Of a stretch of 64,000 nt of DNA, positions 1 through 8,026 are shown one piece after another. The translations under genes and the position numbers were made by a program. The notes below the pieces were generated by a model. The model searched no databases. It was not told the DNA's origin and saw only the letters and a program-made list of their open reading frames with translations. Source of the stretch: Streptomyces sp. Ag109_O5-1 (GTDB taxonomy: Bacteria > Actinomycetota > Actinomycetes > Streptomycetales > Streptomycetaceae); contig NZ_RKQF01000002.1 in assembly GCF_003814875.1 (NCBI RefSeq), positions 173,860 through 237,859 of the forward strand, written 5' to 3'. The first letter of the stretch is position 1. Each line of letters starts with the position of its first letter.

Positions 1-103
1 CTACCTGGCAGCGCTGGTGCGCAAACCCGGTGCGATGCCGGGCTCGACCGCGCTGGAACACGCCTGCGCCGCAGGGACGTTCGCCCTGTCCGCGATGCTT
101 GAC
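1..103 (+). pseudogene. IS21-type IstA C-terminal fragment (partial, runs off window)
   Basis: The first frame is open from the window edge and reads YLAALVRKPGAMPG, then STALEHACAAGTF, which resembles the C-terminal part of IS21-family IstA transposases common in Streptomyces. The similarity stops near base 103. The same open frame then runs into the membrane-protein gene that starts at 170. I infer that a transposase remnant was joined upstream of that gene. Only about 34 residues are visible, so the family call is tentative. Confidence 0.4.
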
Positions 104-169
104 CGGCCACCGCGCGGAACTGTGGCTTCCACCACGGCGGATGTGGTCTTGTTCTGGTGGGATCGCCGG

Positions 170-1180
170 ATGCTCGGTTTCCTCCTCCGTCTCCTGCCGT
201 TCTGGGTCCGCGAGCCCCTGCTCATCGCGGTCGGGTCCGTTCTCGGCGTACGGATCATGTATCTCGCCGTCCGCGATCACGATCGGGTCGCCGCCGGTCT
301 CGGCGTGGTGTTCCTCGTGTTCACCGCAATACGCGTACACACAGTGGTCCGAGCCCTGCGCGCACGCCGCAACCTTGGTCCGGCAACCTCCCCGGACGGC
401 GCAGCGGTCGGTGCTGCTCCCCAGGCCCCGCCCCAGGCCCAGGCCGGAACCGGGCCGCGTCCCGGCCCGGACGATCCGGAGAAGGACCACAACGCGTGGG
501 GCCAGGCCGTCGCGGCCGTGGCCGTGTTCGGGGCACTCGGGGCCGCGCTGTGGGTGGCCCCACACGTGATGCCGTCCGCCGACAGCACCCCGGAATCCGC
601 TTCGTGTTCGGGCGGGGAACACGAGGAGCTGCCGAAGGCCTACAAGCAGACGCCCCAGCCTGTGACCGGTGAAGAGCTGTGCAAGGCGCTCAACCGGCCG
701 GACTTGGCCGAGCTCCTTGGAACGCCTGGAGAGACCGCAACCACTGCTTCCGGCACCAGCAACACCGCTCCTCTGACGAATGGGAAGGTCGCCCGGCCGG
801 AGGCCGAGGTCGCGTTCGACACGTACACCGTGAATGTCTCGGCCACTTACAACGAGCTCTCGACCGACCAGTACGTGAAACTGATGAAGTTCGGGGATGA
901 GCAGGACATCAAGCCGCTCACGGTTCTCGGTCGGCCCGCGGTCTTCTCCTCGGATCACACCATGAAGTTCGAGATCAGTCTCGGGAGTGGGGGGTCCGGC
1001 GGACCCGTCGAACAAGGCCCTTTGGCCCGGACGCTGTCCGTGGCCCTGGACCGTAATGACCGGGGCGGCTACTGCGAGATCACCGTGTGGAGCACGTCCG
1101 GAGCCCTCCCGGACGACAGCGCCCTTCTCGGCATCGCTCAGAAGGTTCTCCCGAGGATCCCCGAACGGACTGTCCAGTAA
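170..1180 (+). CDS. DUF6215-like membrane protein
   Basis: Predicted protein of 336 residues. The frame is open further upstream, but that part looks like an IstA tail. I therefore start at the ATG at 170, which has a GGTGGG ribosome-binding site 8 nt before it and opens directly with membrane sequence (MLGFLLRLLPFWVREPLL). Two hydrophobic segments fall at about residues 5-30 and 40-58. A Pro/Ala-rich linker follows, then a third segment near AVAAVAVFGALGAALWVAP. The C-terminal half is a soluble, probably extracytoplasmic domain with NELSTDQYVKLMKFG and GGYCEITVW. The layout recalls DUF6215 proteins of Streptomyces; function is unknown. Confidence 0.7.
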   Translation: MLGFLLRLLPFWVREPLLIAVGSVLGVRIMYLAVRDHDRVAAGLGVVFLVFTAIRVHTVVRALRARRNLGPATSPDGAAVGAAPQAPPQAQAGTGPRPGPDDPEKDHNAWGQAVAAVAVFGALGAALWVAPHVMPSADSTPESASCSGGEHEELPKAYKQTPQPVTGEELCKALNRPDLAELLGTPGETATTASGTSNTAPLTNGKVARPEAEVAFDTYTVNVSATYNELSTDQYVKLMKFGDEQDIKPLTVLGRPAVFSSDHTMKFEISLGSGGSGGPVEQGPLARTLSVALDRNDRGGYCEITVWSTSGALPDDSALLGIAQKVLPRIPERTVQ

Positions 1181-1253
1181 GTGCTAGGAGCTGTCCGGGC
1201 GATCATGTGACCTCCATGTCCGGGTCGTTGTTGCGGGCAGGAGGCGGGGTGTT

Positions 1254-1493
1254 TTGACGGATGCAGAGCAGGAACGGCTGCTGGCGTTCCTGCCGGAGGG
1301 CAGTGAACATTGCGGCCGGTGGCGGGATCATCGGCAGGCGGACGAAGACAGTTACGAGAAACGCATTACCGCGGAACGGGCGATCAACCGTCTGGCGCGC
1401 TCCCGAACGGTGGCCACCCGGCACGACAAGCGCGGTTACGTCTTCCTTGGCACCGTCACGCAAGCGCCTCATGCAGTGTGGCTCCGGTCCTGA
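1254..1493 (+). pseudogene. Internally deleted IS5-family transposase remnant
   Basis: The 79-residue reading frame joins the start and end of a Streptomyces IS5-like transposase. The N-terminal part has LTDAE-type sequence (MTDAEQERLLAFLP, then CGRWRDHRQ). The C-terminal part has INRLARSRTVATRHDKRGY, then VFLGTV and WLRS at the stop. The catalytic DDE core that should lie between them is missing, so this cannot be an active transposase. It may be a miniature derivative that could be mobilised in trans if its ends survive. The start shown is the open frame; no functional start is implied. Confidence 0.75.
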
Positions 1494-1555
1494 TGGATGC
1501 GAGTAGGTCAGAAGCCGCTCGGGCCCGTTTGCGAGCGCCGTCTTATGATTCCGGC

Positions 1556-2124
1556 ATGAGCAACTCTGCCGCGGCTGCTGTCCTCACAACCACCGACCTG
1601 ACTGAAGCTATACGTGCGGTGCGTACCTTGCTGAGCAAGGCAGACATCGATCAGGCAGAGGTCGACTTCGAAGCTGTGATCAGGTCGCCGCAGGTCTTGG
1701 CGCAGGTACTTCACGTACTGCCCGACCTCAGATGGTGGGCGTCGGCCGGCGAGGAGCACGGCTCGTCGGAGGCCGGTGACGACCCTGCAGACTGCCTGCC
1801 CATACGAGTCTTCGACTGGGGTCGTCCGCTGGACCGCGCCGAGCCCTTCGTCGCCGCTCTGGGCCAGATCCCGCGGCGGTTCGGTGGGATCTGGACGCAT
1901 GGCCTGCGGTTCCCGAAGCAGGACTGGAGGCGATCTCGCAGAAGTACGCGTACCTCACGCTGACAGTGAATTCCCGGGACCTCTACCAGGACGAGCCGTC
2001 GCAGGATCACACCATCCACGTGCACGCCCGGGACCGGAACAGCGACCAGATCGCCCGCGTCCATTGGCTCGCTGATCAAGTGGGTGGCCGGTTCACCGGC
2101 AGGGTGGAATTGGCGCCTCTGTAG
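1556..2124 (+). pseudogene. Frameshifted conserved hypothetical protein
   Basis: An ATG at 1556 opens a frame reading MSNSAAAAVLTTTDLTEAIR with typical Streptomyces codon use. It stops at 1963, but from about 1910 the coding signal moves to another frame. That frame reads LEAISQKYAYLTLTVNSRDL and continues to a TAG at 2122-2124. One indel near 1905-1915 joins the halves into about 188 residues. I do not recognise the family. Either the gene is broken or there is a sequencing error. Confidence 0.5.
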
Positions 2125-2917
2125 CCGCTGAGCAAACAGGCAAGGCGGCCATCTCCAGCCGGCTCTGTCACATGATCGGCCGGACAAGTCCTCGTCGCAG
2201 AGTACGGCGAACGCGGAGGCCGAGCCCGGCGCCGACCTGCTGTGCCAGTCCTGGCCGAGCGCGAGGAGGAGAACTGAGTCACCGTCGCCTCCAACGAGTC
2301 GTATTCGGCAGGTGGACGAAGACTTGCACCGACTCCCACCGGCTTGCCGGCAGCTGGGCACGGTGAAGGCCCGGCCAAGGTCGGCTGATCCCGCTGCCAG
2401 GCCGTCGGTCCTGCCAGCCCGGTGGCGGAACCAACGACATCACAGCCCGGCATTCAGCAGTGAATACATGAGCATGTCCCGGCTTCCTCCCCCCGGCCTG
2501 TTGCCATCCCCGCAGCAGTCCCCCGGGGACCGCAGATCCCGCATAACCCAGCCGACCACTGCGCCCACGGCAGCCACAGCGGCTCCGACCGCGCGCCGAC
2601 TTGACAACCCATTCGCCCAGCCATGCACGGCCGGGCATCAGCGGCGCGTTCCGTCAATGCCCCGCCTTCCAGGTCTTCGCTGGTGGTGGACAGGCATTCG
2701 TGGCCGCGCGGCTCGGGCTTGTGACGTCGGCGTTGTGTCGTCGCAGGGCGCTGGGCGGCCAGCCAGTCCAAGGCCACGCCTACGGCGTGTGCGCTCCGGA
2801 GTCACGCCCAGGCCTCCGGGCCTCCCGATCGTACGAAGGACCGGAGTCAGGCCGCCAGCAAGGTAAGTTGGCGCGCCGCTCGGCCCGTTCGGTCGACCAC
2901 CACGCACAGTAGGCGAC
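2125..2917. other. Intergenic stretch without a convincing gene
   Basis: About 790 bases with no reading frame that shows clear coding bias or a recognised family. The only item worth noting is a minus-strand frame (2440-2628) with one hydrophobic stretch, AVGAAVAAVGAVVGWVM, but it has no good ribosome-binding site. The stretch may be decayed DNA. Confidence 0.5.
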
Positions 2918-3598
2918 CTACGGTGTCGGCAGGGCCGTACGTTCGGCTTTCTCCAGCCAGTCGGTGTACCAGCGAGCGAACCTCACCGGCGTGCCGTCAC
3001 CGTCGAGGAGCGGGGCGAGGTCGACGTCGTCTACCCGGCAGTCGGACCAGATCGTGCCGCGGTGGCTGCCGCTGATGATCAGCCACTCTCTCTGCGCGCA
3101 GCCCAAGTGGGAGATCACCATCGCACCGGCGGTACGCCCCGGTGCGAACATGACGGTCTCCCATCGCTCGTCCCACGCCTCCATAGCGGCATCGAAGTCC
3201 TCCATATCAACGAAGTCCTCTTCCTCGGGGCACTGGGCAAGAAGATCGTTGAGCAGTTCCGGGTCCGGACCCTGGTCAGGAAACGGCTCGTCAAGTCTTG
3301 ACGAGTCAGCCAGGTCCGCGCCGTCGCCCTCCCAGCGCCAACGGCCCTGCACGCGCCGGACCGGGAACAGACCGTACGCGGGACCGGCGCCGCCCGCGCT
3401 GACATGGAGCAGGAAATCCCGGTACTCCTCCGGCAGCCGCACGCCTATCTGAGCCTCGAGTTCGGCAAGCTCGCCACGGGCCAGCGGGTCCTCCAGGACC
3501 CACTGGTGCCCCAATGCCCCGAAGACCTTGCTGCCCGCAGGGCCTGCACCGGTCGCCTCGACCCGCTGACGTACGTCCACCCACCACTGATGCGTCAT
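2918..3598 (-). CDS. SMI1/KNR4 (SUKH) family protein
   Basis: Predicted cytoplasmic protein of 226 residues. I start at the ATG at 3598 (MTHQWWVDVRQRVE); upstream in-frame sequence is low-complexity. The SUKH core is visible as ELEAQIGVRLPEEYRDFLLH followed by SAGGAGPAYGLFPV, and later HLGCAQREWLIISGSHRGTI and the C-terminal FARWYTDWLEKAE. Members of this superfamily are often immunity proteins of polymorphic toxins, but no toxin gene is adjacent here, so the role is open. Confidence 0.8.
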   Translation of the reverse strand: MTHQWWVDVRQRVEATGAGPAGSKVFGALGHQWVLEDPLARGELAELEAQIGVRLPEEYRDFLLHVSAGGAGPAYGLFPVRRVQGRWRWEGDGADLADSSRLDEPFPDQGPDPELLNDLLAQCPEEEDFVDMEDFDAAMEAWDERWETVMFAPGRTAGAMVISHLGCAQREWLIISGSHRGTIWSDCRVDDVDLAPLLDGDGTPVRFARWYTDWLEKAERTALPTP

Positions 3599-3873
3599 AC
3601 GCAGACCGTACGTGCCGCCACCGACATCGAGGGTCCTGCCTCTGTGGGACAGTCCCCCGCCCCTCGGCACCTCACGCAAAACAGCTCAAGCCCCCGGTCC
3701 GTGCCGGGCAGGAGCCATGCGGAGTCGCAGATCCTGCCGTCACCCGGCGTGGCTGGCCACGCAGGCCGGCCCGGTGGCCACCGTCCATGCAGACGAGACG
3801 GACCGATGTACCGAACGTGGCCCGCGCGTTCTCATTACCGCCGGTGTCGCCCGCATCGGCGGCTCGGGCTCCC

Positions 3874-4227
3874 TCATCGGTCAGACCGTTTGGACCGCTC
3901 AGTAGGAGCAGCATCTGTTCCGGGCCCGTCTTCGCGTACTCCTTGCTCCGGGGTGAGCCCGCCACCATGTCCGCGAAGGCGCCGCACGGTGGTGCGGTGC
4001 ATCCCGTTCCTGCCCGCCAGATCACCGGGCCGCTGATCACAGCGCAACACCGCCGGCACGATGCCCGCGATCTTCCCCGTGGACAGCGCCCGCCACCGGT
4101 AACCGATCCGCTTCAGACGGCCGCGTATCAAGTCGGCGAGGTAGTTCAAGGTGGCGCTCGACAGCGGCAGGCGGGCGGTGCAGACAAGTTCGTCAAGGCC
4201 CTCGACGGGATGCTTGCTTTTCTTCAC
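3874..4227 (-). mobile_element. IS5-like (Harbinger-type) transposase N-terminal remnant
   Basis: The minus strand reads LPLSSATLNYLADLIRGRL, then KRIGYRWRALSTGKIAGIV and AVLRCDQRPGDLAGRN, then HRTTVRR. This pattern matches the N-terminal helix-turn-helix part of an IS5-type transposase widespread in Streptomyces. The frame then loses similarity and no catalytic domain follows. It is probably part of the same decayed element as the fragment at 4279-4470. Confidence 0.65.
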
Positions 4228-4278
4228 ACAATGCTCAACTCCCGCCGAGGGACCGCCGGTTACGGCCTCAGCGCGTAG

Positions 4279-4470
4279 TCATAGGCGCGCCGAGAACCGC
4301 CCGTCGGGGCGTTTGCGCAGCCAGCCGCGGTTGGCGAGCTTGGTCGTCTTCGCCCGCAGCGGCTCCAGCCTGCCGCGCACCGAGGCGTCCAGACCCAGCC
4401 GCTCGCCGACCGCCCTGACCTGCACCGGGCCATCGGCCTCCCGCGCGATCGCCAGACCGCAGGTAGCGGC
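4279..4470 (-). pseudogene. Fragment of a transposon accessory protein
   Basis: On the minus strand, ending at a TGA at 4281-4279, the sequence reads AIAREADGPVQVRAVGERLG, then EPLRAKTTKLANRGWLRKRP and DGRFSARL. This C-terminal pattern occurs in small proteins encoded beside IS5-type transposases in Streptomyces, and the fragment lies just upstream, in the same orientation, of such a transposase remnant. Its 5' end is cut at about 4470, where a Ni/Co transporter fragment begins on the other strand. Confidence 0.45.
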
Positions 4471-4481
4471 AGCGGCCGACC

Positions 4482-4898
4482 GCCAACGACCAGGAGCACG
4501 AACACCATCACCACGAGGGCCACAGCCACAGCCACAGCCACGGCCACGGCCACGGCCACGGCCACAGCGGGCATCACCACCATCACCCGGCCGTCATGCC
4601 ATGGGCGCGTCCGGGGGGGATCACCCCCTGCCCCGAGGCCCTGGCTGTCCTTCTTCCGGCCATCGGGCTGGGCTGTACCACGCTGAGCCTGACCATGATC
4701 GTCGCGTTCAGCATCGGTCTGCCCGGCGTCTTGGTCGGCCTGGGCCTGATCCTGGTGAGCGCCCGGACGAGCCTGGCAGGACTCCGCCAACGGGGGGGCG
4801 ACCGACTGATGCCTTGGCTACCCGTGGCCTCCGTCGCCGTCGTGGCCGTCCTCGGCCTGATGATCACGGTTGTCGGAGTCGGCGGGCTCACCGGTTGA
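4482..4898 (+). pseudogene. C-terminal fragment of a NicO/RcnA nickel-cobalt efflux protein
   Basis: The frame starts inside a His-rich loop (NDQEHEHHHHEGHSHS, then HGHGHGHGHS and HHHHH). It continues with PGGITPCPEALAVLLPAIGL, a segment containing IVAFSIGLPGVLVGLGLIL, and a last helix MPWLPVASVAVVAVLGLMI, ending at TGA 4896-4898. A metal-binding His loop followed by a GGxxPCP motif and two or three membrane helices is characteristic of NicO/RcnA exporters. The N-terminal helices are missing; an IS remnant abuts the 5' side. The fragment cannot make a functional transporter. Confidence 0.75.
4517..4566 (+). repeat. Tandem GGCCAC/AGCCAC hexamer repeat coding His-Gly/Ser
   Basis: Eight near-identical hexamers encode alternating His with Ser or Gly in the metal-binding loop of the transporter fragment. 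Such tracts are prone to copy-number change. Confidence 0.8.
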
Positions 4899-5242
4899 GC
4901 CGAGGGCACATCCAGGACGCCGAAGACAGACACAAGGCGCGGCCCCAAGGCGCCCAAGAACACCGCCCTCCCGCTGCCGGCCGGCGCCGCAGCACTGGGC
5001 AGCCCGGTACAGCTGAACAACATCCCGGAAAAGATGGATCTTGGTGGCGAGACCTCCTCGGGACACGCCGATGGCTTGAGCGCAGCCCGGCAGGGATCGC
5101 CCGCGCCGGCCATGAGACAAGCCCCTTGACGGCGCCCAGAGAAGACGCGGATCCCGAGCCGTCCGCGATCCGCCTGCAGTCCAGTCACAGGGCGAGGGAA
5201 GCACCTACTGCCCATGCCCTGACAAAAGTCCTTACCCGACCC
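4899..5242. other. Gene-poor stretch with a possible IS5 scrap
   Basis: No complete gene is visible. On the minus strand around 5028-5070 the sequence reads GVSRGGLATKIHLF, which matches the motif just after the first catalytic Asp of many IS5-family transposases (RSRGGLTTKIHLA type). The flanking frames do not extend the similarity, so at most this is a short scar. The right end carries the chitinase promoter region. Confidence 0.35.
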
Positions 5243-5245
5243 TTG

Positions 5246-5261
5246 ACTGGTCTGGACCAAT
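5246..5261 (+). promoter_or_regulatory. DasR-responsive element (dre) ahead of the chitinase gene
   Basis: ACTGGTCTGGACCAAT is a near-perfect inverted repeat. It differs only slightly from the dre consensus as I recall it (ACTGGTCTAGACCACT). DasR is the GntR-type regulator of N-acetylglucosamine and chitin use in Streptomyces. The site overlaps a TTGACT -35-like hexamer (5243-5248) and lies 50 nt before the chitinase start. Binding here would be expected to block transcription until an amino-sugar phosphate inducer is present. Confidence 0.75.
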
Positions 5262-5310
5262 CAGGCTTTGCTGCTGGGGTACCACTCACCCCCTACCTCT
5301 GGAGTGGCGC

Positions 5311-6417
5311 ATGAGCACAACCATGCCCCGCAGGTCTCACCGAGCTGCTTATGTCAGGTACCTGACAATACTCTCCCTCCTGGCCGGTCTCCTCGGCGCG
5401 TTCACCGTCCTCGGCACCGCGAGCCCCGCGGCGGCGGCGGACTGCGCCACGGCCTGGAGCTCCGGCGCGGTCTACACCGGCGGCATGACCGCTTCCTACA
5501 ACGGCGACAACTGGCAGGCCAAGTGGTGGACACAGGGCGAGACGCCCGGTGTCGCCGAGGTCTGGGCCGACCAAGGAGCCTGCGGCGGCTCCGGCGGAGG
5601 AAGCACCGGCGGCACCTGCGACTACCCCGCCTGGGTGGCCGGACAGTCCTACACGACCGGTGCCATCGTGCAGTACACCCCCAATGGCCGGTACTACATC
5701 GCCACCCACGACAACCCCGGATACGACCCCACCATCAGCACCTGGTACTGGTCCCCCTACACCTGCACCGGAGGCTCCGGTGGCGGAGGCACGGGCGGCG
5801 GCACCGGCGGATTCGTGGTCAGCGAAGCCCAGTTCAACCAGATGTTCCCGAACCGGAACTCCTTCTACACCTACAGCGGCCTGGTGGCCGCGCTCAGCGC
5901 CTACCCCGGCTTCGCCACCACCGGCAGCACCACCGTGCAGAAGCAGGAGGCCGCGGCGTTCCTGGCCAACGTGGACCACGAGACCAGCGGCCTCGTCTAC
6001 ATCAACGAGGTCGACCAGTCCGGGAACTACTGCGCGAGCGAGCCCTACGGCTGCCCCGCCGGCACCTACGCCTACTACGGACGCGGCCCGATGCAGCTCA
6101 GCTGGAACTTCAACTACAAAGCCGCCGGTGACGCCCTCGGCGTCGACCTGCTGGACAACCCCGGCCTGGTCGCCTCCGACTCGGCGATCTCCTGGAAGAC
6201 CGGCCTCTGGTACTGGAACACCCAGACCGGCCCCGGCACCATGACCGGACACAACGCCATGGTCAACGGCGCGGGCTTCGGCGAGACCATCCGCAGCATC
6301 AACGGCAGCATCGAGTGCAACGGCGGCAACACCGCCGAGATGCAGGACCGCGTCAACGACTACCTCTCCTTCACCTCCATCCTCGGCGTCCCCGCAGGCT
6401 CCAACCTCACCTGCTGA
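5311..6417 (+). CDS. Secreted GH19 chitinase with two chitin-binding domains
   Basis: Predicted 368-residue secreted enzyme hydrolysing chitin. A GGAG ribosome-binding site precedes the ATG. The signal peptide runs to about residue 42, ending SPAAAA. Two CBM5/12-type modules follow: CATAWSSGAVYTGGMTASYN to GAC, and CDYPAWVAGQSYTTGAIVQY to YTC, each joined by Gly/Ser linkers. The GH19 catalytic domain starts near residue 163 (FVVSEAQFNQMFPNRNSFYT). The proposed acid/base Glu is in VDHETSG, the second Glu in YCASEPYG, and GRGPMQLSWNFNY is the family signature. A dre-like operator upstream predicts DasR control. Confidence 0.93.
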   Translation: MSTTMPRRSHRAAYVRYLTILSLLAGLLGAFTVLGTASPAAAADCATAWSSGAVYTGGMTASYNGDNWQAKWWTQGETPGVAEVWADQGACGGSGGGSTGGTCDYPAWVAGQSYTTGAIVQYTPNGRYYIATHDNPGYDPTISTWYWSPYTCTGGSGGGGTGGGTGGFVVSEAQFNQMFPNRNSFYTYSGLVAALSAYPGFATTGSTTVQKQEAAAFLANVDHETSGLVYINEVDQSGNYCASEPYGCPAGTYAYYGRGPMQLSWNFNYKAAGDALGVDLLDNPGLVASDSAISWKTGLWYWNTQTGPGTMTGHNAMVNGAGFGETIRSINGSIECNGGNTAEMQDRVNDYLSFTSILGVPAGSNLTC

Positions 6418-6426
6418 CCGCTCCCC

Positions 6427-6642
6427 TCATGGGAACGTCCGGCCGTCAAGCCTTCTGAAGGCACCGTCACGGGCACCGGCGGCGGCGCCGAGAACGCCGA
6501 GGACGACGGCAGCGGCAACCAGGGACCCGCGCAGCTGACGGTCAGCGTCTCGGTGCGCGGCACCGGAGCGGTACGGAACGGAAACCGACCTCCGCTCCGG
6601 TGCGGTGGTGGAGGCGGTCATCTGCTCGTGGACCTCGGTCAT
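6427..6642 (-). CDS. Small membrane-segment protein coupled to the Atu4866 gene
   Basis: Predicted 71-residue protein. Its ATG overlaps the stop of the upstream Atu4866-domain gene (ATGA), suggesting translational coupling. The N-terminus is polar (MTEVHEQMTASTTAPERRSV). One hydrophobic helix (GSLVAAAVVLGVLGAAAGA) lies near residues 40-58. I do not recognise a family. The coupling supports a real gene, but coding bias over such a short stretch is weak. It converges on the chitinase, only 9 nt from its stop. Confidence 0.4.
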   Translation of the reverse strand: MTEVHEQMTASTTAPERRSVSVPYRSGAAHRDADRQLRGSLVAAAVVLGVLGAAAGARDGAFRRLDGRTFP

Positions 6643-6929
6643 GGCCGGTTTTCCCGCCCGGCGTGCTCGTCGCCCTCGCAGTAGAGCACCAGGTGCTCGT
6701 GGTACAGGACACCGTCGCGGATGTCGCCGGTGGCGGTGAAGCCGGTGTCGTCGACGTAGTCGAGATGGTTGCCGGTGACGGTGTAGCTGCCGGTATAAGC
6801 GCTCCGGCGGCTGCCGCGGGCCTCGTCGTAGCGGCCGTTCGGCAGCAGTTCCTGGCGGATGAACCCGTCGGCGGTCACCCACATCCCGACGTACGGGTGC
6901 GGGTCGCGGGGCGTTTCGTTGCTGGTCAT
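6639..6929 (-). CDS. Atu4866-domain protein
   Basis: Predicted 96-residue protein from the ATG at 6929 (MTSNETPRDPHPYVGMWVTA). The Atu4866 fold signature is clear: VGMWVTADGFIRQELLPNGR, YDEARGSRRSAYTGSYTV, then HLDYVDDTGFTATGDIRDG. The domain is a small beta-barrel of unknown biochemical role that often occurs next to, or fused with, oxidoreductases or hydrolases. Here a second copy of the domain lies about 0.9 kb away on the opposite strand in front of an amidohydrolase, so the two may act in the same pathway. Its stop overlaps the start of the small gene at 6642. Confidence 0.85.
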   Translation of the reverse strand: MTSNETPRDPHPYVGMWVTADGFIRQELLPNGRYDEARGSRRSAYTGSYTVTGNHLDYVDDTGFTATGDIRDGVLYHEHLVLYCEGDEHAGRENRP

Positions 6930-7199
6930 GCCTCTACGATCGGCCCGGCGGCCGGTGGCGACCAGGCCGCCGTCTCCCCAGGTGAGGGCTTCCTGGGTGC
7001 CGCGCACCCAGCATCGTGGGCCGGCCGGATCGTGGGTGCCCGACACCTAGGGACAGAGCGGCCTGGTTCCGGTTCCGCCGCGCGACGAACCTGATGGTCA
7101 GGCGGCTGCCGTAGCCGTCGGACACTCGCCTCGGACCCGCGTCGACGCTCACTCCCGCAGCGGACACCCCGATGAGGCGACTCCACCGAGGAGCACGCA

Positions 7200-8026
7200 A
7201 TGACCATGGCCATGACCATGACCATCACCGACACCGACACCGACACCGTGAGCTGGAACCTCGAGGCCCTCGACGCGATGCTCTCGAACGACGAGAGGCG
7301 TCCCGTCCTGTTCACGAATGACCGGATCCTGACGATTGACCCGCTGATCGGGGCGAGGGTCGGCGCCGACATCCTGTTCGTCGGCCCGCTGATCGTGGGC
7401 GTCGGCCCCGGCATCGTCACCGCGGCTGGTGACGACAACGCCATCGTCGTGGGCGCCACCGGCACGACCGTCGTCATGGACGCCATCGCGCCGGCAGGCG
7501 GCCGCGGCCACCGCTCGGAGTACGTCGCGACGCTGGCCCCGGGCAACACCACCAACTTCCTGGTGGTGCCCGACGAACTCGCCGACGACTTGCCGAGCGC
7601 GGTGGCCACCCTGCTGGCCCACCCGGAACGGGTCCGCGCCCTCGTCTCGGCGGGCCGACCGGTGCTGTGGGCCGGCACCGACGTCCCCGGCCGGGCCACC
7701 GCACCCGAGACGGGCATCCCGGACGCGGAGAACCTGACCGGCAGCCCGTGTGTCGGTGTCTGGATCGACCGGAACGACTTCCTGCACCAGGAACTGAGCG
7801 CCGACGGCCGCTACGACGAGACCGGGGCGGCCGCCCGCACGCCTACCAGGGCCGCTACTGGATCGACGGCGAGCGCATCGGCTACCTGGACGACCTCGGC
7901 TTCTGGGCCTACGGCGAGTTCCAGTGCGACGAACTCCACCACGCGGGCTACGTCATGAAGCTCGGCTTACACCCCGTCCCCGTCCCCGTCTGCTTTCCAC
8001 GCCGTACCGAAAGAACAGCCTCATGA
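7200..8026 (+). pseudogene. Amidohydrolase-N-terminus/Atu4866 fusion, frameshifted
   Basis: From the ATG at 7200 the frame opens with a Met/Thr/Asp repeat (MTMAMTMTITDTDTDT). It then gives RRPVLFTNDRILTIDPLIGA, like the first beta-strands of the neighbouring amidohydrolase, but without its metal-binding HxH motif. An Atu4866 domain begins at VGVWIDRNDFLHQELSADGR. Near 7826-7831 the coding signal shifts frame and continues as GRPHAYQGRYWIDGERIGYL and DDLGFWAYGEFQCDE, ending at TGA 8024-8026. One added base would restore about 275 residues. The stop overlaps the amidohydrolase ATG. This may be a real mutation or an error in a GC run. Confidence 0.7.

Noticed and set aside
2440..2628. Small minus-strand hydrophobic frame that could be a holin-like protein
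   Set aside because: One hydrophobic stretch only, no ribosome-binding site and no phage genes nearby.
4260..4790. Minus-strand frame with an Ala-Val repeat resembling a membrane helix
   Set aside because: It is the shadow of the His-rich tract of the Ni/Co transporter fragment, whose plus-strand frame carries recognisable family motifs.
5293..6252. Long minus-strand frame opposite the chitinase
   Set aside because: Its composition is that of an antisense shadow in GC-rich DNA; the plus strand encodes a complete GH19 enzyme.
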